Part shown: positions 33,633-41,463 of the stretch, piece after piece
Layout: each line of letters begins with the position of its first letter
How positions within the stretch are numbered: position 1 is the stretch's first letter
Assembly: GCF_014650555.1 (NCBI RefSeq)
Contig: NZ_BMVE01000011.1
Span: 124,001 to 188,000, forward strand
Direction: 5' to 3'
DNA: 64,000 bases
Origin: Streptomyces goshikiensis
GTDB lineage: Bacteria; Actinomycetota; Actinomycetes; Streptomycetales; Streptomycetaceae
The notes under the pieces: generated by a model
Databases searched by the model: none
Told to the model about the DNA's origin: nothing
What the model saw: the letters and a program-made list of their open reading frames with translations, nothing else
Position numbers and translations under genes: made by a program

Positions 33633-35753
33633 GTGCCCGCGCACGCCCCCGAGTCCGACACCACCACCGCCACCGGCACCGCTCCGTCCCCGGCCCCGGC
33701 CCCGGGCCTCCTCGACGCACCGGGCCCGCTGGCCCGCGAACGGTCGCACCTCACCGCCTCCCGCGCCGCGCTCCGCGCCATGCGCGAGGACGTCGAGGCG
33801 CTCGACATCCGCGACGTCACCGCGAACTGGGTCAACGCGATCGTCCTCCAGGCCCAGATCGACGACCGCATCAAGGCGCTGGCCGACCTGGCGCACACCC
33901 CGCTCTTCTTCGGCCGCCTGAACTACCTGCACGCCCCGGGCGCGGAACTGGCCGAGGGCGCCGAGGGCGAGCAGTTCTACATCGGCCGGCGCCACGTCCA
34001 CGACGCCGACGGCGACCCGATGGTGATCGACTGGCGCGCGCCGGTCTCCCAGCCGTTCTACCGGGCCTCCAAGAACGACCCGCAGGACATCGCGCTGCGC
34101 CGCCGCTTCGGTTACACCGGCGGCGAGCTGACCGCGTACGAGGACGAGCACCTGTCCGACCCGGCCGAGGCCGCCGCCGTCAGCAAGCTGCTCCAGCAGG
34201 AGATCGAGCGCCCGCGCGTCGGCCCCATGCGGGACATCGTCGCGACGATCCAGCCCGAGCAGGACGAGATCGTCCGCTCCGGGCTGTCCGGCTCCGTCTG
34301 CGTCCAGGGCGGCCCCGGTACCGGCAAGACGGCGGTCGGCCTGCACCGCGTCGCGTACCTGCTGTACGCGCACCGCGACCGGCTCGCCCGCACCGGCACG
34401 CTCGTCATCGGGCCGAACCGTTCCTTCCTGCACTACATCGAGCAGGTGCTGCCGGCGCTGGGCGAGCTGGAGGTCAAGCAGGCCACCGTCGACGACCTCG
34501 TCGCCCGTGAGGGCCTGGAGGTACGCGGCGCCGACCGGGCCGAAACCGCCGTCATCAAGGGCGACGCCCGGATGGCGCAGGTGCTGCGGCGCGCGGTCCG
34601 CTCGCACGTCAGCCTGCCCGTCGAGCCGTTGATGGTGGTGCGCGGGTCGCGGCGGTGGCGGGTGCCGGCGTACGAGCTGGAGCAGATCGTCACGGAACTC
34701 CTCGACCGGGACATCCGCTACGGCGCCGCCCGCGACGCGCTGCCGCAGCGCATCGCGCACGCGGTGCTGGTGCGGATGGAGCAGGCGGGCGAGGCCCCGG
34801 ACGACCGGGTCCAGGACGCGGTGGCGCGCAGCGCGGCCGTGAAGGCGGTGGTCAAGGCGGTGTGGCCGCTGGTGGAGCCGGCGAAGCTGGTGCTGCGGCT
34901 GCTGTCGGACCCGGAGTTCCTCGCGGAGCACGCGGACGGCGTCCTCTCGGAGGAGGAGCGGGGGCTCCTCCTGTGGCCCAAGCCATTCCGGAGCGTGAAG
35001 TCGGCGAAGTGGTCGGCGGCGGACCTGGTGCTGATCGACGAGGCGGCGGACCTGGTGGAGCGCACGCATTCGCTCGGCCACGTCGTGCTCGACGAGGCGC
35101 AGGACCTCTCGCCGATGCAGTACCGGGCGGTGGGGCGGCGCTGCACGACGGGCTCGGCGACGGTGCTGGGCGACCTCGCGCAGGGCACCACCCCGTGGGC
35201 CACCCGCAGCTGGGCCGAGGCCCTGACCCACCTGGGCAAGCCGGAGGCGGTGCTGGAGGAGCTGACGGCGGGCTTCCGCGTGCCGCGCGAGGTGATCGCG
35301 TACGCGTCGCGGCTGCTGCCGGCGATCTCCCCGGGGCTCGCCCCGGTCTCCTCCGTCCGCGAGACCCCGGGCTCGCTGATCGTCTCGCCGACCTCGGACC
35401 TGACGGCCTCGGTGATCGAGGCGTGCCGCGGCTCGCTCGGCCACGAGGGCTCGATCGGCCTGATCGCGGCGGACGCGCGGATCCCGGAGCTCGGGGAGGC
35501 GCTGGTGGCGGCGGGCCTGCCGTACCTGTCGCCGGGCGAGGAGACCACGGCGCAGTCGCGCCTGACGCTGGTCCCGGCCTCGCTGGCGAAGGGCCTGGAG
35601 TACGACTACGTCGTGCTGGACGAGCCCGCGGCCATCGTCTCGGGCGAACCGGACGAACGCACCGGTCTGCGCCGCCTCTACGTCTGCCTCACCCGGGCCG
35701 TCTCCGGCCTGACGGCCCTGCACGCGGCCCCGCTGCCGGCGGCCCTGGCCTGA
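33633..35753 (+). CDS. HelD-like RNA polymerase-remodelling ATPase (UvrD fold)
   Basis: 706 residues from a GTG with GGAGG 7 nt upstream. Superfamily 1 motor: Walker A QGGPGTGKTAVGLH (about 225-238), Walker B VVLDEAQDLSPMQY, GDLAQGTTPWA as motif III and GLEYDYVVLDEP as motif V. The N-terminal region (RERSHLTASRAALRAMREDV) forms the coiled arm that class II HelD proteins push into the RNA polymerase secondary channel. These ATPases free stalled polymerase. The rifamycin-linked HelR paralogue has a different N-terminus as I remember it, and I saw no rifamycin-associated palindrome upstream, so general recycling is more likely than drug resistance. Confidence 0.85.
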   Translation: MPAHAPESDTTTATGTAPSPAPAPGLLDAPGPLARERSHLTASRAALRAMREDVEALDIRDVTANWVNAIVLQAQIDDRIKALADLAHTPLFFGRLNYLHAPGAELAEGAEGEQFYIGRRHVHDADGDPMVIDWRAPVSQPFYRASKNDPQDIALRRRFGYTGGELTAYEDEHLSDPAEAAAVSKLLQQEIERPRVGPMRDIVATIQPEQDEIVRSGLSGSVCVQGGPGTGKTAVGLHRVAYLLYAHRDRLARTGTLVIGPNRSFLHYIEQVLPALGELEVKQATVDDLVAREGLEVRGADRAETAVIKGDARMAQVLRRAVRSHVSLPVEPLMVVRGSRRWRVPAYELEQIVTELLDRDIRYGAARDALPQRIAHAVLVRMEQAGEAPDDRVQDAVARSAAVKAVVKAVWPLVEPAKLVLRLLSDPEFLAEHADGVLSEEERGLLLWPKPFRSVKSAKWSAADLVLIDEAADLVERTHSLGHVVLDEAQDLSPMQYRAVGRRCTTGSATVLGDLAQGTTPWATRSWAEALTHLGKPEAVLEELTAGFRVPREVIAYASRLLPAISPGLAPVSSVRETPGSLIVSPTSDLTASVIEACRGSLGHEGSIGLIAADARIPELGEALVAAGLPYLSPGEETTAQSRLTLVPASLAKGLEYDYVVLDEPAAIVSGEPDERTGLRRLYVCLTRAVSGLTALHAAPLPAALA

Positions 35754-35786
35754 GGGCCGCCGCCGCGGCGTGACGTGGCGTGGCGT

Positions 35787-35816
35787 GACTGACGGCGCGC
35801 CGTCGCGCCGTCAGTC
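35787..35816. terminator. Terminator between HelD-like and VOC genes
   Basis: GACTGACGGCGCG (35787-35799) pairs with 35804-35816 around a CCGT loop. The right arm contains the stop codon of the VOC gene, so it serves both convergent genes. Confidence 0.8.
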
Positions 35817-36245
35817 GAGACAGAACTCGTTGCCCTCGACGTCCTGCATCAGGATGCAGGACTCGTTCTCCTCGTCGGCGAGCAGCGTGCGCACGTGCAC
35901 GGCGCCGAGCGCGACCAGGCGTGCGCGTTCGGCGTCGAGCGTGGCCAGGCGCTCCTCGCCCACGAGGCCGGTGCCGGCCCGGACGTCGAGGTGCATCCGG
36001 TTCTTGGCGACCTTGCCCTCGGGGACGCGCTGGAAGTACATGCGCGGCCCCTCACCCGCCGGATCCATGCAGACGAACCACGCGTCCCGCCGCTCCGGCG
36101 GCAACGAGCCGTTGTAGTCGTCCCACGTGGCGAAGCCCTCCGGGGGCGGCGGCACGACGTACCCGAGCACCTCGCACCAGAAACGGGCGACGCGCTCGGG
36201 TTCCGCGCAGTCGAAGGTCACCTGGAACTTCTTGATCATTGACAT
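35811..36245 (-). CDS. VOC-superfamily (glyoxalase-like) protein
   Basis: 144 residues made of two beta-alpha-beta-beta-beta modules. FQVTFDCAEPERVARFWCEVLGY opens module 1. NRMHLDVRAGTG opens module 2, and CILMQDVEGNEFCLD ends it with the usual metal-ligand Glu. Members include glyoxalases, dioxygenases and drug-binding proteins; this group (glyoxalase-like, PF18029 type) has no fixed reaction. TATGGT sits 6 nt before the ATG. The gene lies 187 nt from the cutC stop on the same strand. Confidence 0.88.
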   Translation of the reverse strand: MSMIKKFQVTFDCAEPERVARFWCEVLGYVVPPPPEGFATWDDYNGSLPPERRDAWFVCMDPAGEGPRMYFQRVPEGKVAKNRMHLDVRAGTGLVGEERLATLDAERARLVALGAVHVRTLLADEENESCILMQDVEGNEFCLD

Positions 36246-36251
36246 CGGCGC

Positions 36252-36257
36252 ACCATA
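36252..36257 (-). promoter_or_regulatory. -10 box of the VOC gene
   Basis: TATGGT on the minus strand, 6 nt before the ATG. Confidence 0.5.
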
Positions 36258-36363
36258 ACAGGGGGCCTGGCGCCCATCTACCGCTGAAACCGCGCGCGTT
36301 GGCGGGCACCCCGCGGGGCTGGCCCCCTCCCCGCCCGTCCCCGTTCCCCGGGCTCCGCCCGGA

Positions 36364-36424
36364 CCCGCGCCTCAAACGCCGGCGAGGCTGAAACACCCGT
36401 CCCGTCCGGCGTCTGAGGCGCGGG
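36364..36424. repeat. Dispersed palindromic element after cutC
   Basis: CCCGCGCCTCAAACGCCGG (36364-36382) pairs with 36406-36424 with one G-T pair. I recall this CTCAAACGCCGGCG-type sequence as a common intergenic repeat in Streptomyces. It lies after the cutC stop and may act as its terminator. Confidence 0.7.
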
Positions 36425-36432
36425 CGGCGGGT

Positions 36433-37119
36433 CTAGGAGAGGGCCTCGCGCCAGGTGGCGACCGCCGTCGCGGAGACCGGGCCGGCCCACCCGGAGGGAC
36501 GGGCCGCGCCGCCGATGTGGAACGCGTCGATGCCCGCCGCCCGCAGCTCGGGAAGGTGCGCCAGCGTCAGCCCTCCCCCGACCAGGATCCGAGGCCCGTA
36601 CCCCGGCTCCCCGCGCCGCGCCGCCTCCGCGACCAGCACCGGCAGGCCGTCGGACACCCCCGCCGCCGCCCCGGCCGTCAGGTACGTGTCCAGCCCCGGC
36701 AGCTCCGCCAGCGCCTTGCGCAGCCCGTCCCGGTCGGCGGCCCGGTCGATCGCCCGGTGGAAGGTCCACCGGCAGCCGCCCAGCTCCGCGACGACCGCCC
36801 CGACCGCCGCCAGGTCGGGCGTGCCGTCGGGGTTCAGGAACCCGAGGACGAACTCCCGCGCGCCCTCCGCCCGCAGTGCCCGCGCCTCCTCGACGAGCGG
36901 GGCCACCGCCCCCGCCGCGAACCCGTCCGCCCCCCGGAGCATCACGCGCAGCGGGATGTCCACGGCCGCCCTGATCGCCGCGAAGGTCTCGCGCGCCGGG
37001 GTGAGCCCGTCGGCGGCCATGTCGGTGACCAGTTCAAGGCGGTCCGCCCCGCCGGCCTGGGCCGCGACCGCGTCCTCCACGTCGAGGGCGATCACCTCCA
37101 GGAGCGCACGGTTGCTCAT
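36433..37119 (-). CDS. cutC: CutC-family protein
   Basis: 228 residues, a TIM-barrel. LLEVIALDVEDAVAAQAGGADRLELV, MLRGADGF, FVLGFLNPDGTPD and WTFHRAIDRAAD are the conserved CutC blocks. The name comes from copper tolerance in E. coli, but a direct copper role has been questioned and the reaction is unknown. Location is cytoplasmic. It precedes the dispersed palindrome and is divergent from the HD-domain gene. Confidence 0.93.
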   Translation of the reverse strand: MSNRALLEVIALDVEDAVAAQAGGADRLELVTDMAADGLTPARETFAAIRAAVDIPLRVMLRGADGFAAGAVAPLVEEARALRAEGAREFVLGFLNPDGTPDLAAVGAVVAELGGCRWTFHRAIDRAADRDGLRKALAELPGLDTYLTAGAAAGVSDGLPVLVAEAARRGEPGYGPRILVGGGLTLAHLPELRAAGIDAFHIGGAARPSGWAGPVSATAVATWREALS

Positions 37120-37203
37120 TCGATCCCATCCTTAGGAAGACTGCTCGTACGAAATAGGTCTAGTCCAATATCAGGGTACGGGTCCACGGCCGCACACCAC
37201 CAG

Positions 37204-37209
37204 CACAAT
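37204..37209 (+). promoter_or_regulatory. -10 box of the HD-domain gene
   Basis: CACAAT, then GACCCC, then ATG. The same CACAAT-6-ATG layout is found before the gene starting at 41238. Confidence 0.45.
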
Positions 37210-37215
37210 GACCCC

Positions 37216-37875
37216 ATGGACACCGACTCGCCCGACGCGCCCCGCCACGACACCGCGCCGCTCCTCGCCCGCTGGCACGCCACCGCCGCCGCCGCGGGCG
37301 CCGACCGGGACCCCGCGCCCTACGCCGACCGGCTCCTCGCCGCCTGGGCCGAGCCCCAGCGGCGCTACCACACCACCGCGCACCTGGCCGATGTGCTCGC
37401 GCGGATCGACGTACTCGCCGGCCACGCCGAGGACCCCGCCGCCGTCGAGCTCGCCGCCTGGTTCCACGACGCCGTCTACCGCCCCGACCGCTCCGAGAAC
37501 GAGGAGCGCAGCGCCGCCCTCGCCGAGCGCGCCCTGCCCGAACTCGGCATCGGCCCCGCCCGTACCGCCGAGGTCGCGCGGCTGGTCCGGCTCACCGTCA
37601 GCCACGACCCCGCCCCCGGCGACACCAACGGGGAGGTCCTCTGCGACGCCGACCTCGCCGTGCTCGCCGGCGACCCGGCCGCCTACGCCGGCTACGCCGC
37701 CGCCGTCCGCGCCGAGTACGCGTTCGTGCCCGAGGACGCCTTCCGCGCCGGCCGCGCGGCCGTGCTGCGCCAGCTGCTGGAGCTGCCCCGGCTGTACCGC
37801 ACCCCGTACGGCGCGGAGCACTGGGAGGGCCCGGCGCGCCACAACCTCGCCACCGAGCTCGCGCTGCTCGCGTAG
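37216..37875 (+). CDS. HD-domain protein (predicted metal-dependent phosphohydrolase)
   Basis: 219 residues from the ATG at 37216. RYHTTAHLADVL supplies the first histidine, AAWFHDAVYRP the HD pair and LVRLTVSHDP the next ligand, followed by LCDADLAVLAG, whose Asp completes the site. This is the short bacterial group with YHxxxH...HD. Substrates are probably nucleotides or similar phosphates, but no specific reaction is established. No regulatory or membrane domains are attached. The following MFS gene is 80 nt away. Confidence 0.85.
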   Translation: MDTDSPDAPRHDTAPLLARWHATAAAAGADRDPAPYADRLLAAWAEPQRRYHTTAHLADVLARIDVLAGHAEDPAAVELAAWFHDAVYRPDRSENEERSAALAERALPELGIGPARTAEVARLVRLTVSHDPAPGDTNGEVLCDADLAVLAGDPAAYAGYAAAVRAEYAFVPEDAFRAGRAAVLRQLLELPRLYRTPYGAEHWEGPARHNLATELALLA

Positions 37876-37955
37876 CGGCGCCGACCGCGCGGGCGCAACA
37901 CTCCTGACACATTCGTCCGGGAATGCGATCACCTTCGGCGGGGTTGGTGAAGGAC

Positions 37956-39224
37956 ATGCCCTCAGCCGCCGAAGCACGTTCCCGCGCCCGCGTCCGCACC
38001 CGTATGCCCGTCGCCGTCTACGTCCTCGGCCTGTCGGTGTTCGCCCTCGGCACCAGCGAGTTCATGCTCTCCGGGCTGCTGCCGCCCATCGCCGAGGACA
38101 TGGGCGTCACCATTCCGCAGGCGGGCCTGCTGATATCCGCCTTCGCCATCGGCATGGTCATCGGTGCCCCGCTGCTGGCCGTGGCCACCCTGAGGCTCCC
38201 GCGCCGCACCACCCTCGTCTCCCTCATCAGCCTCTTCGGCCTCGGGCAGATCGCGGGCGCGCTGGCCCCCTCGTACGAGCTGCTCTTCGCCTCCCGCGTG
38301 GTCTCCGCGCTCGCCTGCGCCGGTTTCTGGGCGGTCGGCGCGGCCGTCGCGATCGCCATGGTCCCCGTCGACGCCCGGGCCCGCGCGATGGCCGTCATGA
38401 TCGGCGGGCTGTCCATCGCCAACGTCCTCGGCGTCCCCGCCGGCGCCTTCCTCGGCGAGCACCTCGGCTGGCGCTCCGCGTTCTGGTCGGTCGGCGCGGC
38501 CTCCGCGGTCGCCCTCGTCGGCATCCTGACGCTGATCCCGAGGATCCCGCTCCCCGCCGAGAAGCCGTCGCTGGGACGGGAGCTGCGCATTTACCGCGAC
38601 CGGCAGGTCTGGCTGGCCATCGGCATCACCGCGCTGGCCGCCGGCGGCGTGTTCTGCGCCTTCAGCTACCTCTCGCCGCTGCTCACGGACGTGGCCGGGC
38701 TGGAGTCCGGCTGGGTGCCGTGGATCCTCGGCCTCTTCGGGATCGGCGCGCTGGCCGGCACCACCGTCGGCGGCCGGGTCGCGGACGCGCACCTGTTCGG
38801 CGTCATGCTGTGGGGCATCACGGCGTCGACGGTGTTCCTGGCCGCGCTGGCCCTGCTGGCGTCGGCCGCGGCCGCGGCGATCGGGCTCTCGTTCCTGATC
38901 GGCTTCTCGGCGTTCTTCACGGCGCCCGCGCTCAACGCCCGCATGTTCAACGTGGCGGGCGCCGCCCCGACCCTGGCCGGCGCCACCACCACGGCGGCCT
39001 TCAACCTGGGCAACACCGGCGGCCCCTGGCTCGGCGGCGCCGTCATCGACGCGGGCCGCGGCTTCGCCGCCACCGCCTGGGCGGGCGCGGCCATGACGGT
39101 CACCGCCATCGCCCTCGCGGCCCTCGCCCTGCGCCTGGACCGCCGTACGCCGCAGGGCCCGGCCCGCGTGGTCGCCTCGGGCGGCGCCGCCGTCACCCCG
39201 GCCGCAGCGCCCGCCCGCGCCTGA
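37956..39224 (+). CDS. MFS efflux transporter, Cmx/CmlR-like
   Basis: 422 residues from the ATG at 37956 (GAAGGA just before it); starts at 37923 and 38004 are also possible, the latter giving MPVAVYVLGLSVFALG, where several relatives begin. Twelve membrane helices. FALGTSEFMLSGLLPPIA and GLSIANVLGVPAGAFLG resemble the drug:proton antiporter (DHA1) group that includes actinobacterial chloramphenicol exporters and arabinose-type efflux pumps. The actual substrate is unknown. No local regulator is evident. Confidence 0.85.
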   Translation: MPSAAEARSRARVRTRMPVAVYVLGLSVFALGTSEFMLSGLLPPIAEDMGVTIPQAGLLISAFAIGMVIGAPLLAVATLRLPRRTTLVSLISLFGLGQIAGALAPSYELLFASRVVSALACAGFWAVGAAVAIAMVPVDARARAMAVMIGGLSIANVLGVPAGAFLGEHLGWRSAFWSVGAASAVALVGILTLIPRIPLPAEKPSLGRELRIYRDRQVWLAIGITALAAGGVFCAFSYLSPLLTDVAGLESGWVPWILGLFGIGALAGTTVGGRVADAHLFGVMLWGITASTVFLAALALLASAAAAAIGLSFLIGFSAFFTAPALNARMFNVAGAAPTLAGATTTAAFNLGNTGGPWLGGAVIDAGRGFAATAWAGAAMTVTAIALAALALRLDRRTPQGPARVVASGGAAVTPAAAPARA

Positions 39225-39325
39225 CGGCGGGCCCGGTCGCCGCCCCCGACCCGGCTTCCTACGATGGGAAGGTCCGCCCGGGGATCCGGGAACCGCTCGG
39301 GGACGCGCGCCAGAGGTGATCCTTC

Positions 39326-40558
39326 ATGGGCCGGTACCGCACGCCCACCGCGCTGGCGGCCGCCTCGCTGCTGCTGACCGCGCTGTGCGCGGGCCAGGCC
39401 CCCGCCGCCGCCCCGCCGGGCCGCGTCGACATCGACCCGGTGGTCGCCGGGCAGCTCGACGACGCGATCACCGCGGCCATGCGCCGGGCCGCCATCCCCG
39501 GTGTGGGCGTCGGCCTGTGGATCGACGGCGACGACTCCTACGTGCGCTCCTTCGGCACCTCCGACAAGGCCACCGGCGTCCCCTTCAAGACCGACATGCA
39601 CACCCGCATCGGCAGCGTCACCAAGACCTTCGCCATCACCGCCGTCCTCCAGCTCGTCGACGACGGGAAGGTACGGCTCGACGCGCCGGTCTCCACGTAC
39701 CTCGACGGCGTGCCCGGCGGCGAGAGGATCACCGTCCGCCAGCTCGCCGACATGCGCAGCGGCCTCTACAACTACACCGAGGACCCGCGCTGGCTGGCCA
39801 CGTTCAAGGCCGACCCGCACCGCGCGTGGACCCCGCGGGAGCTGCTGGCCATCGCCTTCCGGCACCACGCCGACTTCCCGCCGGGCGCGCGCTGGGAGTA
39901 CTCGAACACCAACACCGTCCTGCTCGGCGTACTCGTCGAGAAGATCAGCGGACAGCCCCTGCACACCTACCTGAAGCAGCACGTCTTCGAGCCGGCCGGC
40001 CTGGCCGCGACCTCGCTGCCGACCGGCGCGGAGATCGCCTCCCCGTTCGTGCACGGCTACACGAACTTCACCCCGGACGGCGCGACCGTCGACGCCTCCA
40101 CCTGGAACCCGTCCTGGGGCTGGGCGGCCGGCGCGGTGACCTCCACCATGGACGACCTGCGCTCCTGGGTCCCGACCCTGGTCAGCGGGCGGCTGCCGGA
40201 CGGCGAGCGGCTGCTGGAGCCGGCCACCCAGGCCCAGCGGCTGCGCGTGCTGCCGACCGGCTACCCCGACGTGCGCTACGGGCTCGGCATCGCCGACATC
40301 GACGGCTGGGTCGGCCACAACGGGGAACTGCCCGGCTACGAGACCATCGCCGTCCGGCTCCCGCAGGCCCGCGCCACGCTGGTGATCGTGGTGAACTCCG
40401 ACGTCGACGGCAAGTTCGGCAGCCTGAGCGGCCTCATCGCCAACGCGGTCACCAAGATCGTGACCCCGGAGCACGTCTGGGCGCTCCCGGCGGCGGCCCA
40501 GCCCAGCGCCGTCCCGGAGCCGTCGACCCCGGCCACGGCGCCCAAGCCGAACTCCTAG
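39326..40558 (+). CDS. Secreted serine hydrolase (class C beta-lactamase / DD-peptidase fold)
   Basis: 410 residues. A signal peptide of about 25-30 residues ends near GQAPAAAPP. The S-x-x-K catalytic motif is SVTKT (about 94-98), the second motif is Y-S-N in WEYSNTNTVLLG and the third is H-N-G in VGHNGELPGY. This is a penicillin-recognising fold. Actinobacterial members are usually D-alanyl-D-alanine carboxypeptidases or esterases rather than resistance enzymes. The Pro/Ala/Ser tail after about residue 385 may span the wall. The stop codon is in a 13-bp tandem repeat shared with the convergent DUF4031 gene. Confidence 0.9.
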   Translation: MGRYRTPTALAAASLLLTALCAGQAPAAAPPGRVDIDPVVAGQLDDAITAAMRRAAIPGVGVGLWIDGDDSYVRSFGTSDKATGVPFKTDMHTRIGSVTKTFAITAVLQLVDDGKVRLDAPVSTYLDGVPGGERITVRQLADMRSGLYNYTEDPRWLATFKADPHRAWTPRELLAIAFRHHADFPPGARWEYSNTNTVLLGVLVEKISGQPLHTYLKQHVFEPAGLAATSLPTGAEIASPFVHGYTNFTPDGATVDASTWNPSWGWAAGAVTSTMDDLRSWVPTLVSGRLPDGERLLEPATQAQRLRVLPTGYPDVRYGLGIADIDGWVGHNGELPGYETIAVRLPQARATLVIVVNSDVDGKFGSLSGLIANAVTKIVTPEHVWALPAAAQPSAVPEPSTPATAPKPNS

Positions 40559-40590
40559 GCCGGGCTCCCAGGCCGGGCTCCTAGGCCGGG
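40552..40590. repeat. Three 13-bp tandem units carrying both stop codons
   Basis: CTCCTAGGCCGGG (40552-40564), CTCCCAGGCCGGG (40565-40577), CTCCTAGGCCGGG (40578-40590). The TAG of the hydrolase is in unit 1 and the TAG (minus strand) of the DUF4031 gene is in unit 3, both within CTAG. Confidence 0.92.
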
Positions 40591-40847
40591 CGCCCCTTCG
40601 GCCGCCGCAGGCCGGCCGCCGTGAGGCGGCGGACCAGTTCCTTGCTGCCGATCTCGACCGCGCCCGCCGCCACCGCGCCCGCGTAGCGCTGCTCCGGCAC
40701 GTCGTAGTGGTCCCGCTCGAACGCACGCGGCGGACAGCCGATGCCCGCCGCGAAGGCGTGCAGCTCCTCGTACGACACGTCGCTGACCAGGTGCGACCAC
40801 ATACGGCCGTGGCCCGGCCAGGTCGGCGGGTCGATGTACACCGTCAC
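40581..40847 (-). CDS. DUF4031-family protein
   Basis: 88 residues from a GTG at 40847. The start VTVYIDPPTWPGHGRMWSHL, then SDVSYEELHAFAAGIGCPPRAF and FERDHYDVPE, are characteristic of DUF4031, a small family of unknown function. Conserved Asp, His and Arg residues suggest a catalytic or metal role. It begins 7 nt after the stop of the gene at 40855-41238, so both form an operon and translation may be coupled. Confidence 0.87.
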   Translation of the reverse strand: MTVYIDPPTWPGHGRMWSHLVSDVSYEELHAFAAGIGCPPRAFERDHYDVPEQRYAGAVAAGAVEIGSKELVRRLTAAGLRRPKGRPA

Positions 40848-40854
40848 CGGCGGC

Positions 40855-41238
40855 TCACCGGCCGCCACCGGCGCCGAAGACCGCCGCGAGACCGCCCACC
40901 GGGGCGACCTTGACCACGGTCTTCGCGCACACCCAGTGCGGATCGGGGCCCAGCTCGGGCTCCACGTCCAGCGCGTGCGGGTCGCCCTGCGAGCAGACCG
41001 GGCACAGCGGCCAGCGCCCGTACTTCTCCAGCAGCGCGTCCTGCACGTCCTGGGCGACGAGTCCGGCGAGGTAGTCGACCCCCTCCGGCCACTGCTCCAC
41101 CCACCACCGGCGGTGCGTGACCGAGTCCTCGACGAGGGAGACGACATCGGCTTCGGCGACCTCGCCCGCGACGAGATCGGCGAGTACAAGGGCACGGGCG
41201 GCGTGCAGCGCCTGCTCCAGAGGGGTCGCGTGGTCCAT
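40855..41238 (-). CDS. Hypothetical protein with possible zinc site, upstream of DUF4031
   Basis: 127 residues from the ATG at 41238. The N-terminal helices (EQALHAARALVLADLVAGEV, ADVVSLVEDSVTHRRWWVEQ) are followed by WPLCPVCSQGD and, 16 residues later, HWVC, so a C-x2-C...H-x2-C zinc site is possible. I do not recognise a named family. CACAAT stands 6 nt before the ATG, so the operon with DUF4031 probably starts leaderless. Confidence 0.72.
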   Translation of the reverse strand: MDHATPLEQALHAARALVLADLVAGEVAEADVVSLVEDSVTHRRWWVEQWPEGVDYLAGLVAQDVQDALLEKYGRWPLCPVCSQGDPHALDVEPELGPDPHWVCAKTVVKVAPVGGLAAVFGAGGGR

Positions 41239-41244
41239 GGGGAC

Positions 41245-41250
41245 ATTGTG
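41245..41250 (-). promoter_or_regulatory. -10 box of the 41238 gene
   Basis: CACAAT on the minus strand with a 6-nt gap (GTCCCC) to the ATG. Confidence 0.45.
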
Positions 41251-41315
41251 AACCCGCCGCGGCCCAGAGTCGAAGGCCTGCCCGCCGCCGCCCGCCGTCC
41301 CGCCCGCCGTCCCGC

Positions 41316-41334
41316 CCGAAAAGCGGGTTTTCGG
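41316..41334. promoter_or_regulatory. Possible operator before murQ
   Basis: CCGAAAA and TTTTCGG form a perfect 7-bp inverted repeat around GCGGG, 130 nt before murQ. The A/T runs stand out in this GC-rich gap. The binding protein is unknown. Confidence 0.3.
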
Positions 41335-41463
41335 ATGATGCGCGCACGCGCGCGACGGCGGGCATCGGCGCGTCCTCCCCCGTACACCGGGACCCCGCGC
41401 GGAAACTGCTGCGCACCGGGCTCACCGCCCCGTCCCGCGCCGAACCGTCAGGAGCCGCCGCCC

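Noticed and set aside
41281..41315. GCC-rich repeated CCCGCCGTCCCGCC stretch before murQ as a functional repeat
   Set aside because: Short, imperfect and consistent with low-complexity GC-rich spacer.
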